The notes beneath the pieces were generated by a model that was not told the origin of the DNA, did not search any database, and worked only from the letters and a program-made list of their open reading frames with translations. Below, in pieces: positions 17,118 through 24,943 of a stretch of 64,000 nt of DNA. Within the stretch, counting starts at the first letter, position 1; each line of letters starts with the position of its first letter. This DNA comes from Verrucomicrobiales bacterium (GTDB taxonomy: Bacteria > Verrucomicrobiota > Verrucomicrobiia > Limisphaerales > UBA11320), in contig JAEUHE010000260.1 in NCBI GenBank assembly GCA_016793885.1, forward strand, positions 1 to 64,000. The letters run 5' to 3'. The translations under genes and the position numbers were made by a program.

Positions 17118-17753
17118 TCAGGAATTCTTGAGGACGATGTGTGAAACCACGTTGCCGGCGTCGCGGCAGCGATCGATGACCTTTTCTAGCAACTCGTACA
17201 GGTCTTTCATAGCCAGCACCTTGGTGGCCTCGTATTTGCCGCTGTAGAGGTCGCGCAAGATCTCGAGAATCAGCTTGTCGGCATCTCCCTCGACCTGTTG
17301 CAGGCGCGAGTTGAGTTCCTTCACGCTCTCCAGTTGGCCAGCCCCGACCTTGGGGAGCAGTTTGACCAGGGAAACGACATGCTGGGTGGCGGCATCCAGC
17401 AGGGTGATGTGCTTCCCGAAGTCGAGTTCGCGGACGATGTGCGCACTGATGATAAAGCGCTCGGCGATCTTCTCCACTGTCTTGGGAATCTTATAAAGAG
17501 CTGAACTCAGCACCTCGATATCCTCTCGTTCTAGTTGGGAGACAAAGGTTTGAACCAGGGCTTCGTTGATCTGGTTGGTGATGCGCTTGTCAGCCTCCTT
17601 GGCCTGATGAAAGTCTGCCAGGCTCGGAGTCGAGGCCGGTGACTGGAGCAGCTTCGTCAGGGCTTGCACACTGTGACGAGCTTCTTCGGCACTGGCTTCC
17701 AATAAGCCAAAAAAGCGATCGTCCTTACCAAAAAGCTTTTGCAGGGAAAACAT
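17118..17753 (-). CDS. DUF47 PhoU-like Pit accessory protein, copy 1
   Basis: A 211-residue helical protein of the DUF47 family, first gene of the leftward unit DUF47-DUF47-pit. It carries 'FVSQLEREDIEVLSSALYKI' and the ending 'VIDRCRDAGNVVSHIVLKNS', matching its downstream paralogue at the same positions. The N-terminus 'LFGKDDRFFGLLEASAEEARHSV' is also typical. Two adjacent, diverged copies suggest a heteromeric accessory complex or different conditions of action; this is inference. Its promoter must lie in the 359-bp region shared with phoU. Confidence 0.9.
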   Translation of the reverse strand: MFSLQKLFGKDDRFFGLLEASAEEARHSVQALTKLLQSPASTPSLADFHQAKEADKRITNQINEALVQTFVSQLEREDIEVLSSALYKIPKTVEKIAERFIISAHIVRELDFGKHITLLDAATQHVVSLVKLLPKVGAGQLESVKELNSRLQQVEGDADKLILEILRDLYSGKYEATKVLAMKDLYELLEKVIDRCRDAGNVVSHIVLKNS

Positions 17754-18112
17754 AACGCCCCGATGTCTAGCGTCCGTAACTCAATTGTCACGTACCGTTT
17801 TGTAGGAACCGAGCGATTGAACTATCGGTTGGAAGGAAAAAATCTGATATTTTCCTTTAAAATCGTGTCATTTGGTCGTTGTTCTAGAACTTCTTTCGTG
17901 AGGATCGACTTCAATTCAAGGACATCAACACTCATATATAGGACATGAAATAGTCACGGCTGAATGACTGTTTTAGGACATGAAGCGACAGGGAAGGGGG
18001 AGGAACGGGTTGGTTCGTGCTTGCTGCAGCGAGCTGGGTTTGTTTCCAAAACGTCACAAATGTGACATTGAGGTGTAACCCGTGTCCTATAACTTCATCC
18101 CAAGCACAACAT
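17754..18112. promoter_or_regulatory. Shared control region of Pit/DUF47 and PhoU-Pst units, with repeated ATGTCCT motifs
   Basis: A 359-bp AT-rich gap between divergent phosphate operons. AGGACAT occurs at 17919-17925, 17940-17946 and 17975-17981 (spacing 21 and 35 bp). The same core in inverse orientation, TGTCCT, lies at 18083-18088, 25 bp before the phoU start. TGTCCTATA occurs in both orientations (minus strand 17937-17945, plus strand 18083-18091). A short palindrome GTCACAAATGTGAC is at 18053-18066. These could be operators for a phosphate-responsive regulator, but they do not match the enterobacterial Pho box (CTGTCAT repeats). No -10/-35 pair is called. Confidence 0.45.
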
Positions 18113-19213
18113 ATGGCCACCCACTACGAAGAGTCGATGCGGCGTGATATCGAGCGTATTCGCTCGAAGATCAATGAGATGGCGACCTTAGGGGAACGCT
18201 CGCTCCTGGATTGCATGAAGGCGTTGAAGGAGAAGAATCGCGTTATTGCTTACTCCATCATTCTGCGCGATCAACGCATCGACGAGTTGGAGAAAGAAGT
18301 GGATCGACTTTGTCTCGAGTTCATTGTTCGGCAGCAGCCGGTGGCGCTTCCTCTCCGGATGGCCTATGCCACCATTCGGATCAATTTGGAATTGGAGCGC
18401 GTTGGAGACTACGCGGAGAGTATTGCGCGCCAAGTGCTTAAACTTGCTTCGATGGAGGTGGAAATCCCGGTGGCGCGGTTCGGAGAGATCGCTGACTTAT
18501 CCATTCCCATGTTGCGGGATTCGGTGCGCGCCTTTGTGGAGCAGGACGCTGCTCTCGCGCGATCGACCATGGCGACGGAGGAGTTGGTCGACGCCCTCAA
18601 GAGCCGTTTGAATGCGGATTTGATGCGTCTGAACCGGGAGAACAAGATTCCCATCGAGTCCCTGAACTCGTTGATGATGATTGCTCGGCACTTCGAGCGT
18701 GTCTCCGATCAAGCGAAGAACATTTGCACGGAGGTCCTTTACATGTGCACAGGCGAGTACTCCCGGCACAAGGGGGGCGAGGCCTTGCGGATGCTCTTTG
18801 TGGACCAGCGGAACGCCTGTCGCAGCCAAATGGCGGAGGCGATTGCCGCCTCCCTCGGGCAGCCCGAATTCATTTTTGCGAGTGCAGGATTGGAGCCCAC
18901 GGAGGTCGATCCTGCGACCATGACTTTTCTTCGGGGCAAGGGACTTGATGTGAGTCGGTTGGCGAGCAAAGCTGTTTCCCAGATCCCGAATCTAGAGCAC
19001 TACCAGATCATCATTGCTCTGGCCAAAGAGGCCGAAAAAATCTTTCCGAAGCCCCCCACCAAAACGGTGTGCCTCGATTGGAGTGTCGCCGATCCTTCCA
19101 AGGTGCAGGGCACGCCGGCCGAAGTTCAGGCAGCCTACGAATCAACGTACCAATTTCTGCACGCTCACATCCAGGATCTTGTGGAGGCGGTGCTGGGTGA
19201 CGAAACCGACTAG
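18113..19213 (+). CDS. phoU: PhoU fused to a low-Mr phosphatase/ArsC-like domain lacking the catalytic Cys
   Basis: 366 residues from the ATG at 18113; the open frame extends upstream but the PhoU fold begins here. Residues 1-215 are two PhoU three-helix repeats, with metal-site motifs 'NLELERVGDYAESIA' and 'ARHFERVSDQAKNI'. PhoU links Pst activity to phosphate signalling. Residues ~225-362 resemble low-molecular-weight tyrosine phosphatase/thioredoxin-type arsenate reductase. The P-loop reads DQRNACRS (231-238), where the family has CxxxxCRS, so the nucleophilic Cys is Asp231 while Cys236 and Arg237 remain. The late 'SVADPSK' (Asp327) fits the general-acid loop. The second redox Cys of ArsC is absent. 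It is probably a ligand-binding or pseudo-enzyme domain. First gene of the pst unit. Confidence 0.85.
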   Translation: MATHYEESMRRDIERIRSKINEMATLGERSLLDCMKALKEKNRVIAYSIILRDQRIDELEKEVDRLCLEFIVRQQPVALPLRMAYATIRINLELERVGDYAESIARQVLKLASMEVEIPVARFGEIADLSIPMLRDSVRAFVEQDAALARSTMATEELVDALKSRLNADLMRLNRENKIPIESLNSLMMIARHFERVSDQAKNICTEVLYMCTGEYSRHKGGEALRMLFVDQRNACRSQMAEAIAASLGQPEFIFASAGLEPTEVDPATMTFLRGKGLDVSRLASKAVSQIPNLEHYQIIIALAKEAEKIFPKPPTKTVCLDWSVADPSKVQGTPAEVQAAYESTYQFLHAHIQDLVEAVLGDETD

Positions 19214-19235
19214 TAAGACAAGGAACGCTCAACTT

Positions 19236-20162
19236 ATGATCAAACACATAGACATGGTTATCAACCGGAGGCAGGTATTGGCGGTGGCCCTCGTCAGCTG
19301 CATCGCAGTCACGGGGTGTGGGCCGAAGCAAGAGGGGGCCGCTGGCGGAGGAGCCGCGGGTGCTGCCAAGGTCACTTCGGTTCAGAACATTGGCTCTGAC
19401 ACGATGGTCAACCTCGCCCAGGCATGGGCCGAGAAGTACCATAGCGTTGATCCAACGGTCTCCGTGGAGGTCTCGGGCGGGGGATCGGGCATCGGTGTTG
19501 CCGCCCTGATCAATGGGACCTGCGATATCGCCAACTGCAGCCGCGCGCTCGAACCCGAGGAAGTAGAGAAGGCCAAGACCAAACATGGGCACGAGCCGAA
19601 GGAATACTTGGTTGGTTTCGATGCCTTGGCCATCTATGTGCATCCCAGCAATCCCATGACCGAAATCTCGGTTGAGGAGCTGAGCGAGATTTACAAAGAA
19701 GGTGGCAAGATTGAAAAATGGTCGCAGCTAGGTGCCACCTTGCCGGGCGGGGAGGAGATCATTCGGATTAGTCGTCAGAACAATTCTGGAACCTACCATT
19801 ACTTCCGAGAAATGGTGGTTGGGAAGAAGAGCGACATGAAGCTTGGATCCCGCGACATGAACGGTTCGAAGGATGTGGTGGAGCTGGTGGCGCGCACTCC
19901 GAACTCGATCGGCTACAGCGGGCTGGGGTACAGCACCGACAAGGTTAAGATTCTCAAAGTGGCGAAGACCAAGGGCGGATCCTATGTGGTGCCGAGCATT
20001 GAGAGCACGTGGGACAAGAGCTATCCCATCGCCCGCCCGATGTTCATGTACACCCCCGGCCAGCCTGCCGCACATGTTCAAAAATATTTGGACTGGGTCA
20101 TCAGCGACGCGGGTCAGGTGGTGGTGAAAGAGAGCGGGTACGTGCCGCTGCCTAAGAAATAA
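19236..20162 (+). CDS. pstS: Phosphate-binding lipoprotein PstS
   Basis: 308 residues from the ATG at 19236. A lipoprotein signal ends at lipobox 'AVTGC', so the protein is membrane-anchored on the periplasmic side. The phosphate-binding loops are visible: 'NIGSDTMVNLAQAW', 'SGGGSGIGVAALINGTCDIA', 'SRQNNSGTYHYF' and 'NSIGYSGLGY'. It captures phosphate for PstCA. It lies 22 bp after phoU and 243 bp before pstC, with a stem-loop in that gap that could set the usual excess of binding protein over permease. Confidence 0.95.
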   Translation: MIKHIDMVINRRQVLAVALVSCIAVTGCGPKQEGAAGGGAAGAAKVTSVQNIGSDTMVNLAQAWAEKYHSVDPTVSVEVSGGGSGIGVAALINGTCDIANCSRALEPEEVEKAKTKHGHEPKEYLVGFDALAIYVHPSNPMTEISVEELSEIYKEGGKIEKWSQLGATLPGGEEIIRISRQNNSGTYHYFREMVVGKKSDMKLGSRDMNGSKDVVELVARTPNSIGYSGLGYSTDKVKILKVAKTKGGSYVVPSIESTWDKSYPIARPMFMYTPGQPAAHVQKYLDWVISDAGQVVVKESGYVPLPKK

Positions 20163-20200
20163 ACCTCCGTCCGGTCTGACACCTGGGGCGAAGGATCCAT

Positions 20201-20225
20201 CTTCTCCCCAGGGCGAGGGGAGAAG
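20201..20225 (+). promoter_or_regulatory. Stem-loop between pstS and pstC
   Basis: A perfect 9-bp inverted repeat CTTCTCCCC / GGGGAGAAG (20201-20209 with 20217-20225) around a seven-base loop, 39 bp after the pstS stop. No T-tract follows, so it is more likely an mRNA-stabilising or attenuating structure than a full terminator. The remainder of the 20163-20405 gap shows no gene. Confidence 0.6.
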
Positions 20226-20405
20226 AGTCGTTCAGCTAACTGATACATGAAATGGGAAGCTTCGAAAGAAGACACGGTCCGGCTTCCGGAGCCATCTGCT
20301 TCTTCAGCTGTACCTGGGGCCGGGAGGCTCGCAGGTCTTGAGCTTCCCTCGATGAAGGGTGCGGACGCGCACCCACAGACCTTATTCAAAAACCCGCAGG
20401 CACCC

Positions 20406-21317
20406 ATGGCTCATTCCAAGAGTAAACGAAGAGAACGAGGGCGAACCTCGATGCTCGGAGAGAGGATCATTGAAACGCTGATACGCCTATGCGGCATGAG
20501 CGCGATCCTCTTCGTATTCGCCATCTTCTTCTTCGTGTTTCGCGAGGGGGCTCCGATTATCGGGAAACTCGATCTCGGCAAGTTTCTGTTCACTCCCACC
20601 TGGTACCCCACATCGCTGAACCAGCCGCGCTACGGTGTCGGTGCGCTCATTGTAGGAACGTTCAGCGTCACCGTTCTGGCGATGGTGATCGCGGTACCCT
20701 TTGGGTTGGGGGCGGCGGTCTTCATCTCGGAGTTTTGCGGACGGAAGATGAAGGAGACCTTGAAGATCATCATCGAGCTGCTAGCCGCCATCCCCAGCGT
20801 GGTTTGGGGGTTTATCGGCCTCACGGTGATGAACGTGGTCATTCAAAAGGTCTTCAATGTTCAAGTAGGCCTGAACGTGCTGAATGCGGCCATCCTTCTG
20901 GCCTTAATGAGCGTCCCGATCATGGTCAGCATCGGCGAAGATGCTTTGAAGGCGGTGCCTGATTCCTATCGCGAGGCAGGTATCGCCCTGGGATGCACTC
21001 GTTGGCAGTTGGTGTGGCGGGTGCTGTTGCCGGCGGCGAAAAACGGTTTGCTGGCCGCGGTTTTGCTGGGAGTGGGCCGGGCGGTGGGAGAGACGATGAC
21101 GGTGTTGATGGCCACTGGTCACTCGGTCAACATCCCCCATAGCATTTTCGATTCGGTCCGAACTCTGACGGCCACGATCGCCGCCGAGCTGGGCGAGACT
21201 TCGCAGGGATCTGACCACTACCGGGTCCTGTTCCTCATCGGGATTCTGCTGTTCAGCATTACGTTCGTGGTCAACCTGGCGGCTGACCTGATTGTGAAGG
21301 GGATCCGAAAAAAGTAG
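20406..21317 (+). CDS. pstC: Phosphate ABC transporter permease PstC
   Basis: 303 residues from the ATG at 20406, chosen because the basic N-terminus and first membrane helix ('LIRLCGMSAILFVFAIFFFV') follow directly; an upstream in-frame start at 20247 is less likely. About six transmembrane helices. The ABC-coupling EAA loop reads 'YREAGIALGCTRWQLVWRVL'. PstC pairs with PstA to form the membrane channel. It ends 9 bp before pstA. Confidence 0.95.
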   Translation: MAHSKSKRRERGRTSMLGERIIETLIRLCGMSAILFVFAIFFFVFREGAPIIGKLDLGKFLFTPTWYPTSLNQPRYGVGALIVGTFSVTVLAMVIAVPFGLGAAVFISEFCGRKMKETLKIIIELLAAIPSVVWGFIGLTVMNVVIQKVFNVQVGLNVLNAAILLALMSVPIMVSIGEDALKAVPDSYREAGIALGCTRWQLVWRVLLPAAKNGLLAAVLLGVGRAVGETMTVLMATGHSVNIPHSIFDSVRTLTATIAAELGETSQGSDHYRVLFLIGILLFSITFVVNLAADLIVKGIRKK

Positions 21318-21326
21318 CCCATACTC

Positions 21327-22241
21327 ATGAACGCCACTCCTCCTTCCAGCCCGGCCATGTTCGTCGAAACGGCCTTTATTCGAAAGAAGCACCGCAACGA
21401 GACCCTCGCCAAATACATCTTTGGCCTGATGGCCTTGGCGATGATCATACCCCTCCTGCTGATCGTGGGTTACCTGGTCATCAAGGCTATGCCTCTCTTG
21501 TCCTGGGATTTCCTGACCACCAATCCCACCAATGGGATGAGAAAAGGAGGGATTTGGTCAGCGTTGCTCGGGACGATCTACCTGGTTGTGCTCTCACTCT
21601 TCATCTCCGCCCCGATCGGTGTTCTCGCGGCAGTTTACCTGAATGAGTATGCCAAGGACAACTGGTTCACCCGGGTAGTGCAACTCGCGGTCGTGAACCT
21701 TGCGGGAGTGCCGAGCATCGTCCATGCGCTCTTCGGCCTGGGCGCCTTCGTGCTGTTTGCCAAGCTTGACCGTTCGATTCTGGCCGCTTCGCTCACCCTG
21801 GCCATTATGACCCTTCCCGTGGTGATCGCTTCGACTCGGGAGGCCTTGGCTTCGGTTCCGGTCAGCTTTCGAGAGGCCTGTTGGAACGTGGGAGCCACCC
21901 GCTGGCAGACCATCAAGACCATCGTGTTGCCGAATAGCATCAGCGGCATTCTCACGGGCGTCATTCTGCAGGTCAGCCGGACCGCCGGGGAGACGGCTCC
22001 GATCATGTTCACGGGTGCCGTATTTTATCGGAACATCGCTGAGGGGAATCTCTTCGCCTATGGCATCAAGGACCAGTGCATGGCTCTGTCGATGCACCTC
22101 TACACAGTCACGACCCAGGTCACCAACGCCCCGGAAGCGCTTCCGTACGCCATCGCCGTGACGCTCCTCGGCACGGTGCTTTTGGTGAACGCCACGGCGA
22201 TCATTTTCCGAGTCTACCTCCGCTCACGAAAAAAATGGTAA
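21327..22241 (+). CDS. pstA: Phosphate ABC transporter permease PstA
   Basis: A 304-residue inner-membrane permease with about six helices. The EAA coupling loop is 'FREACWNVGATRWQTIKTIV', and 'AGVPSIVHALFGLGAFVLF' is the conserved PstA core. The C-terminus ends in basic residues at the cytoplasmic face. The last codons overlap the pstB1 start (22235), giving coupled translation. Pairing PstC/PstA heterodimers with a PstB1/PstB2 heterodimer would make the whole transporter asymmetric. Confidence 0.95.
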   Translation: MNATPPSSPAMFVETAFIRKKHRNETLAKYIFGLMALAMIIPLLLIVGYLVIKAMPLLSWDFLTTNPTNGMRKGGIWSALLGTIYLVVLSLFISAPIGVLAAVYLNEYAKDNWFTRVVQLAVVNLAGVPSIVHALFGLGAFVLFAKLDRSILAASLTLAIMTLPVVIASTREALASVPVSFREACWNVGATRWQTIKTIVLPNSISGILTGVILQVSRTAGETAPIMFTGAVFYRNIAEGNLFAYGIKDQCMALSMHLYTVTTQVTNAPEALPYAIAVTLLGTVLLVNATAIIFRVYLRSRKKW

Positions 22242-23026
22242 ACATCGACCCTACACCAACGGCCGGCGTCGGAGTGAAAAAGATCGAGGTCAAAGATCTA
22301 CGGTTGAGCTATGGCCCCAAGGAGGTCATCCATGGCATCACCTTCGATATCTACGAGAACGAGATCTTTGGGATCATCGGGCCGGCGCAGTCGGGCAAGA
22401 CTTCCCTGCTGAGATGCATCAATCGAACGATCGATTTCACGGCTGGCGCTAAGTTCACTGGAACGATCCAAGTGGACGGGGAGAGCGTGGCCGACACCCG
22501 TGACGTTTACGGGCTGCGTCGAAAGATCGGCATGGTTGCGCCTCTGCCGGTGGGGCTTCCGTTGAGCATCTACGACAATGTTGCATTCGCGCCCAGAACC
22601 TCAGGAATGAACAACAAGGGTGAGCTTGATGCCCTGGTTGAGAAGTGCCTGCGGCAGGCGGCGCTGTGGGATGAGGTCAAGGACCGGCTTGACAGCCTGG
22701 GCACCAAGCTCAGCGGAGGTCAGCAACAACGGCTCACCATCGCGCGCGCTCTCTCGCATCAGCCTGATATCCTGTGCCTCGACGAATTTAGCATCGCCAT
22801 CGATCCTGTCACCACCATGCGCATCGAAGACGTGCTCAAGGAACTGAAGCAGGAGATGACCATCATCCTGGTGACTAACCTGGTGCAGCAAGCCCGCCGG
22901 CTGGCCGCGCGCACCATGTTTTTGTGGAACGGGGAGATCATCGATCTTTGCAGCACGGAGGTGATGTTTGGGCCCAATCCGCCGGATCGGCGGACCTACG
23001 AATACGTCAACGGGATCTTCGGATGA
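22235..23026 (+). CDS. pstB: PstB1: phosphate transporter ATPase with degenerate Q-loop and H-loop
   Basis: 263 residues. Walker A is GPAQSGKT (49-56), the signature is LSGGQ (159-163) and Walker B is 'ILCLDEF' with Glu184. Two residues invariant in working PstB are changed. Where PstB has MVFQ, this protein has MVAP, so the Q-loop Gln is Pro103; where it has VTHN, this one has VTNL, so the H-loop His is Asn215. The D-loop is also altered (SIAID for SALD). Overall similarity to PstB is clear ('LPLSIYDNVAF', 'LWDEVKDRLD'). It can offer a good LSGGQ to a partner but should hydrolyse ATP poorly at its own Walker site. Start and stop overlap pstA and pstB2. Confidence 0.9.
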   Translation: MVNIDPTPTAGVGVKKIEVKDLRLSYGPKEVIHGITFDIYENEIFGIIGPAQSGKTSLLRCINRTIDFTAGAKFTGTIQVDGESVADTRDVYGLRRKIGMVAPLPVGLPLSIYDNVAFAPRTSGMNNKGELDALVEKCLRQAALWDEVKDRLDSLGTKLSGGQQQRLTIARALSHQPDILCLDEFSIAIDPVTTMRIEDVLKELKQEMTIILVTNLVQQARRLAARTMFLWNGEIIDLCSTEVMFGPNPPDRRTYEYVNGIFG

Positions 23027-23826
23027 GCCATATGACACTCGATTCCAACCCCGCCTCGACCCAGGTTTCCTACGGGATCACCACCAAGGATCTCTGCCTC
23101 TGGTACGCCAAGTTCCAGGCTCTCAAGAACGTCACTGCGAACTTCAAGCGAGGGATCATCACGTCGCTCATCGGCCCAAGCGGCTGCGGAAAAACCACTT
23201 TGTTGCGTTGCTTTAACCGGGTCAACGAGCGTTACGGCTACGTGACGACAACCGGAGAAATCCGGCTGCTGGAGAAAAACATCTATGACCCCGACGTCTC
23301 GCTGATCGAGCTTCGGAAGAGCGTTGGGATGGTGTTCCAGCGTCCGAATCCCCTGCCTATTTCCGTTTACGAAAACGTGGTGTTTGGGCTCCGCATTCAC
23401 AACGAGAACACTCCTTCCAAAAGCGCGCTCGATGAAGCGGTGGAGCGAGCCCTCACCGAGGTAGGGCTGTGGAAGGATTTGAAGGATCGGCTTCAACAGC
23501 GTGCCACCTCGCTGCAGTTGGAGCAGCAACAGAAACTCTGCATCGCCCGGCTGCTTCCGCTGAAGCCGGAGATCATCTTGATGGACGAGCCCTGCAGCGC
23601 CTTGGATGTTGAGGGGACTCGAGCGATTGAGGAGCTGATGTTTGGCCTGAAGGGGCGCTATACCATCGTGATTGTGACTCACAACATGGCGCAGGCGAGG
23701 CGAACCAGCGACGAATGCATCTTTATGCTCTTGGGCGAGGTGATTGAGCACGCCCGCACCGAGGACCTATTCCTGACCCCGCGCAATCCCAAAACGGCGG
23801 ACTATATCGAGGGTCGTTACGGCTGA
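23023..23826 (+). CDS. pstB: PstB2: phosphate transporter ATPase with degenerate LSGGQ signature
   Basis: 267 residues, starting in an ATGA overlap with pstB1. Walker A is GPSGCGKTT (51-59), the Q-loop is MVFQRPNP with Gln106, Walker B is 'IILMDEPCSALD' with Glu189, and the H-loop is VTHNM with His220. All are canonical for PstB. The ABC signature, normally LSGGQQQRLCIAR, reads LQLEQQQKLCIAR (164-176), so Ser and both Gly that contact ATP gamma-phosphate are lost. The defect complements that of PstB1, pointing to an obligate heterodimer with one consensus ATP site. Last gene of the pst unit, ending 5 bp from the convergent PhnD-like gene. Confidence 0.9.
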   Translation: MSHMTLDSNPASTQVSYGITTKDLCLWYAKFQALKNVTANFKRGIITSLIGPSGCGKTTLLRCFNRVNERYGYVTTTGEIRLLEKNIYDPDVSLIELRKSVGMVFQRPNPLPISVYENVVFGLRIHNENTPSKSALDEAVERALTEVGLWKDLKDRLQQRATSLQLEQQQKLCIARLLPLKPEIILMDEPCSALDVEGTRAIEELMFGLKGRYTIVIVTHNMAQARRTSDECIFMLLGEVIEHARTEDLFLTPRNPKTADYIEGRYG

Positions 23827-23831
23827 GCCCT

Positions 23832-24764
23832 TCAAGGTCTCCTCCTCCCGTTGAACACACCGTCTGTCTTCATCGCCTCGCGCAGACCGTCGAAGTAACC
23901 ATCATCCGCCGCCAAGATGGTGGTGTTGGTATCTCCCGATGCGCCGATCGACGGCACAAGTGGCACCTCGAGCAAACTCTGTTTCAAAGCTTGCTTCAGC
24001 TTGACCGGAAGCGCCGAACGGCAGACCCAGGGTCGGCCGAAGTTGCGGAAGCGGCTGAGAATCCTGAGGTGATGCCCATTGCGAAGCGCCTGCTCGAATT
24101 CGATCATGTTGAGCGCTCCGGCGTCGTATTGGCCAGACGCGACCGCCGCTGCCACTTCGCGGTGGCTTCCGAGATGGGTTTGTCTGGCGAAGTCCTTGGC
24201 GAGGATGCCCAACTCAACCAGGTGTTGTTGCGATAGAAAATGACCGGTCGTTGACCGGCTATTGCCAAACGCGATTGATTTACCCTTCAGATCCTTCACG
24301 GTGGCGATGTTGCTGTTGCTGCGAACGCAGATCACCCCCGCGAGTAGATTGGCATCGCTTGGACTCCGGACCGCGAGCAGCTCCAGGTCGGGATTTTTTT
24401 TCCTGGCCAGCACATAGTTCGCTGCGCCGAGTTCTAAAAAATCGACATCTCCTTCCTGAAGGAAGCGCTCCCCGTCCTCGTAGGTTCGCATCACCGACAG
24501 ATAGACCTCTACAGGTTGCTCAAAGCGTTGGGACAGGGCCGTCTGCAAGGCTTTGGTGAAGGGGAGATAATGCGCAGCGGCGTCCTTCGGCTTCTGCGAA
24601 GAGTAGACCCCGAGGCCGAGTCGGTAAGGGGCGGCTTGAGTGGTGGGCGCGCAGATCAGTATCAGCAGCAGGCGTGTGAGCAGGATGCAACTTGGGGTGG
24701 TGAAAAGCCTCAACGCTCGCCAAGCTGCTGCTCGTTCGGCGGCTTCGGACCGGTTCAACATCAT
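23832..24764 (-). CDS. PhnD/SsuA-type periplasmic binding protein
   Basis: About 310 residues from paired ATGs at 24761/24764; an upstream ATG at 24833 is also open. A signal peptide ('LLTRLLLILICAPTTQA') precedes a type-2 periplasmic binding fold of the PhnD family. Seen: 'LGLGVYSSQKPKDAAAHYLPF' region, 'DVDFLELGAANYVLA', 'GKSIAFGNSRSTTGHFL' and 'VASGQYDAGALNMIEFE'. Relatives bind phosphonate, phosphite or other anions. No permease or ATPase for it lies nearby. Its position beside pst suggests a role in phosphorus uptake or sensing; the ligand is unknown. Confidence 0.8.
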   Translation of the reverse strand: MMLNRSEAAERAAAWRALRLFTTPSCILLTRLLLILICAPTTQAAPYRLGLGVYSSQKPKDAAAHYLPFTKALQTALSQRFEQPVEVYLSVMRTYEDGERFLQEGDVDFLELGAANYVLARKKNPDLELLAVRSPSDANLLAGVICVRSNSNIATVKDLKGKSIAFGNSRSTTGHFLSQQHLVELGILAKDFARQTHLGSHREVAAAVASGQYDAGALNMIEFEQALRNGHHLRILSRFRNFGRPWVCRSALPVKLKQALKQSLLEVPLVPSIGASGDTNTTILAADDGYFDGLREAMKTDGVFNGRRRP

Positions 24765-24943
24765 TGAGTGGGTATGGCTCATCCTCCCTAATCTTCGGGC
24801 TATGCCCGTTCGACTCCGACTGCTTGATTCCATCGGCAGTTTCGGCGACCCACTTCAGGGCCTGCTGGGGAAGGGTATCGCTCCGCACTTGAATATTCCT
24901 GGCAGTCACGCTTGAATGCGATGAATTGATCACACCCTCCGCC

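Noticed and set aside
17754-18112. Classical Pho box upstream of phoU-pst
   Set aside because: Searched by eye for paired CTGTCAT-like 7-mers at 11-bp spacing; only ATGTCCT-type motifs at 21 and 35 bp were found, so the named element is not called.
18017-18112. N-terminal extension of PhoU by 32 residues
   Set aside because: The extension has no PhoU similarity and runs through the control region; the ATG at 18113 fits the domain start.
22235-23826. PstB1 or PstB2 as decaying pseudogenes
   Set aside because: Both frames are full length, in overlapping order with PstA, and changes are confined to complementary catalytic motifs; random decay would not do this.
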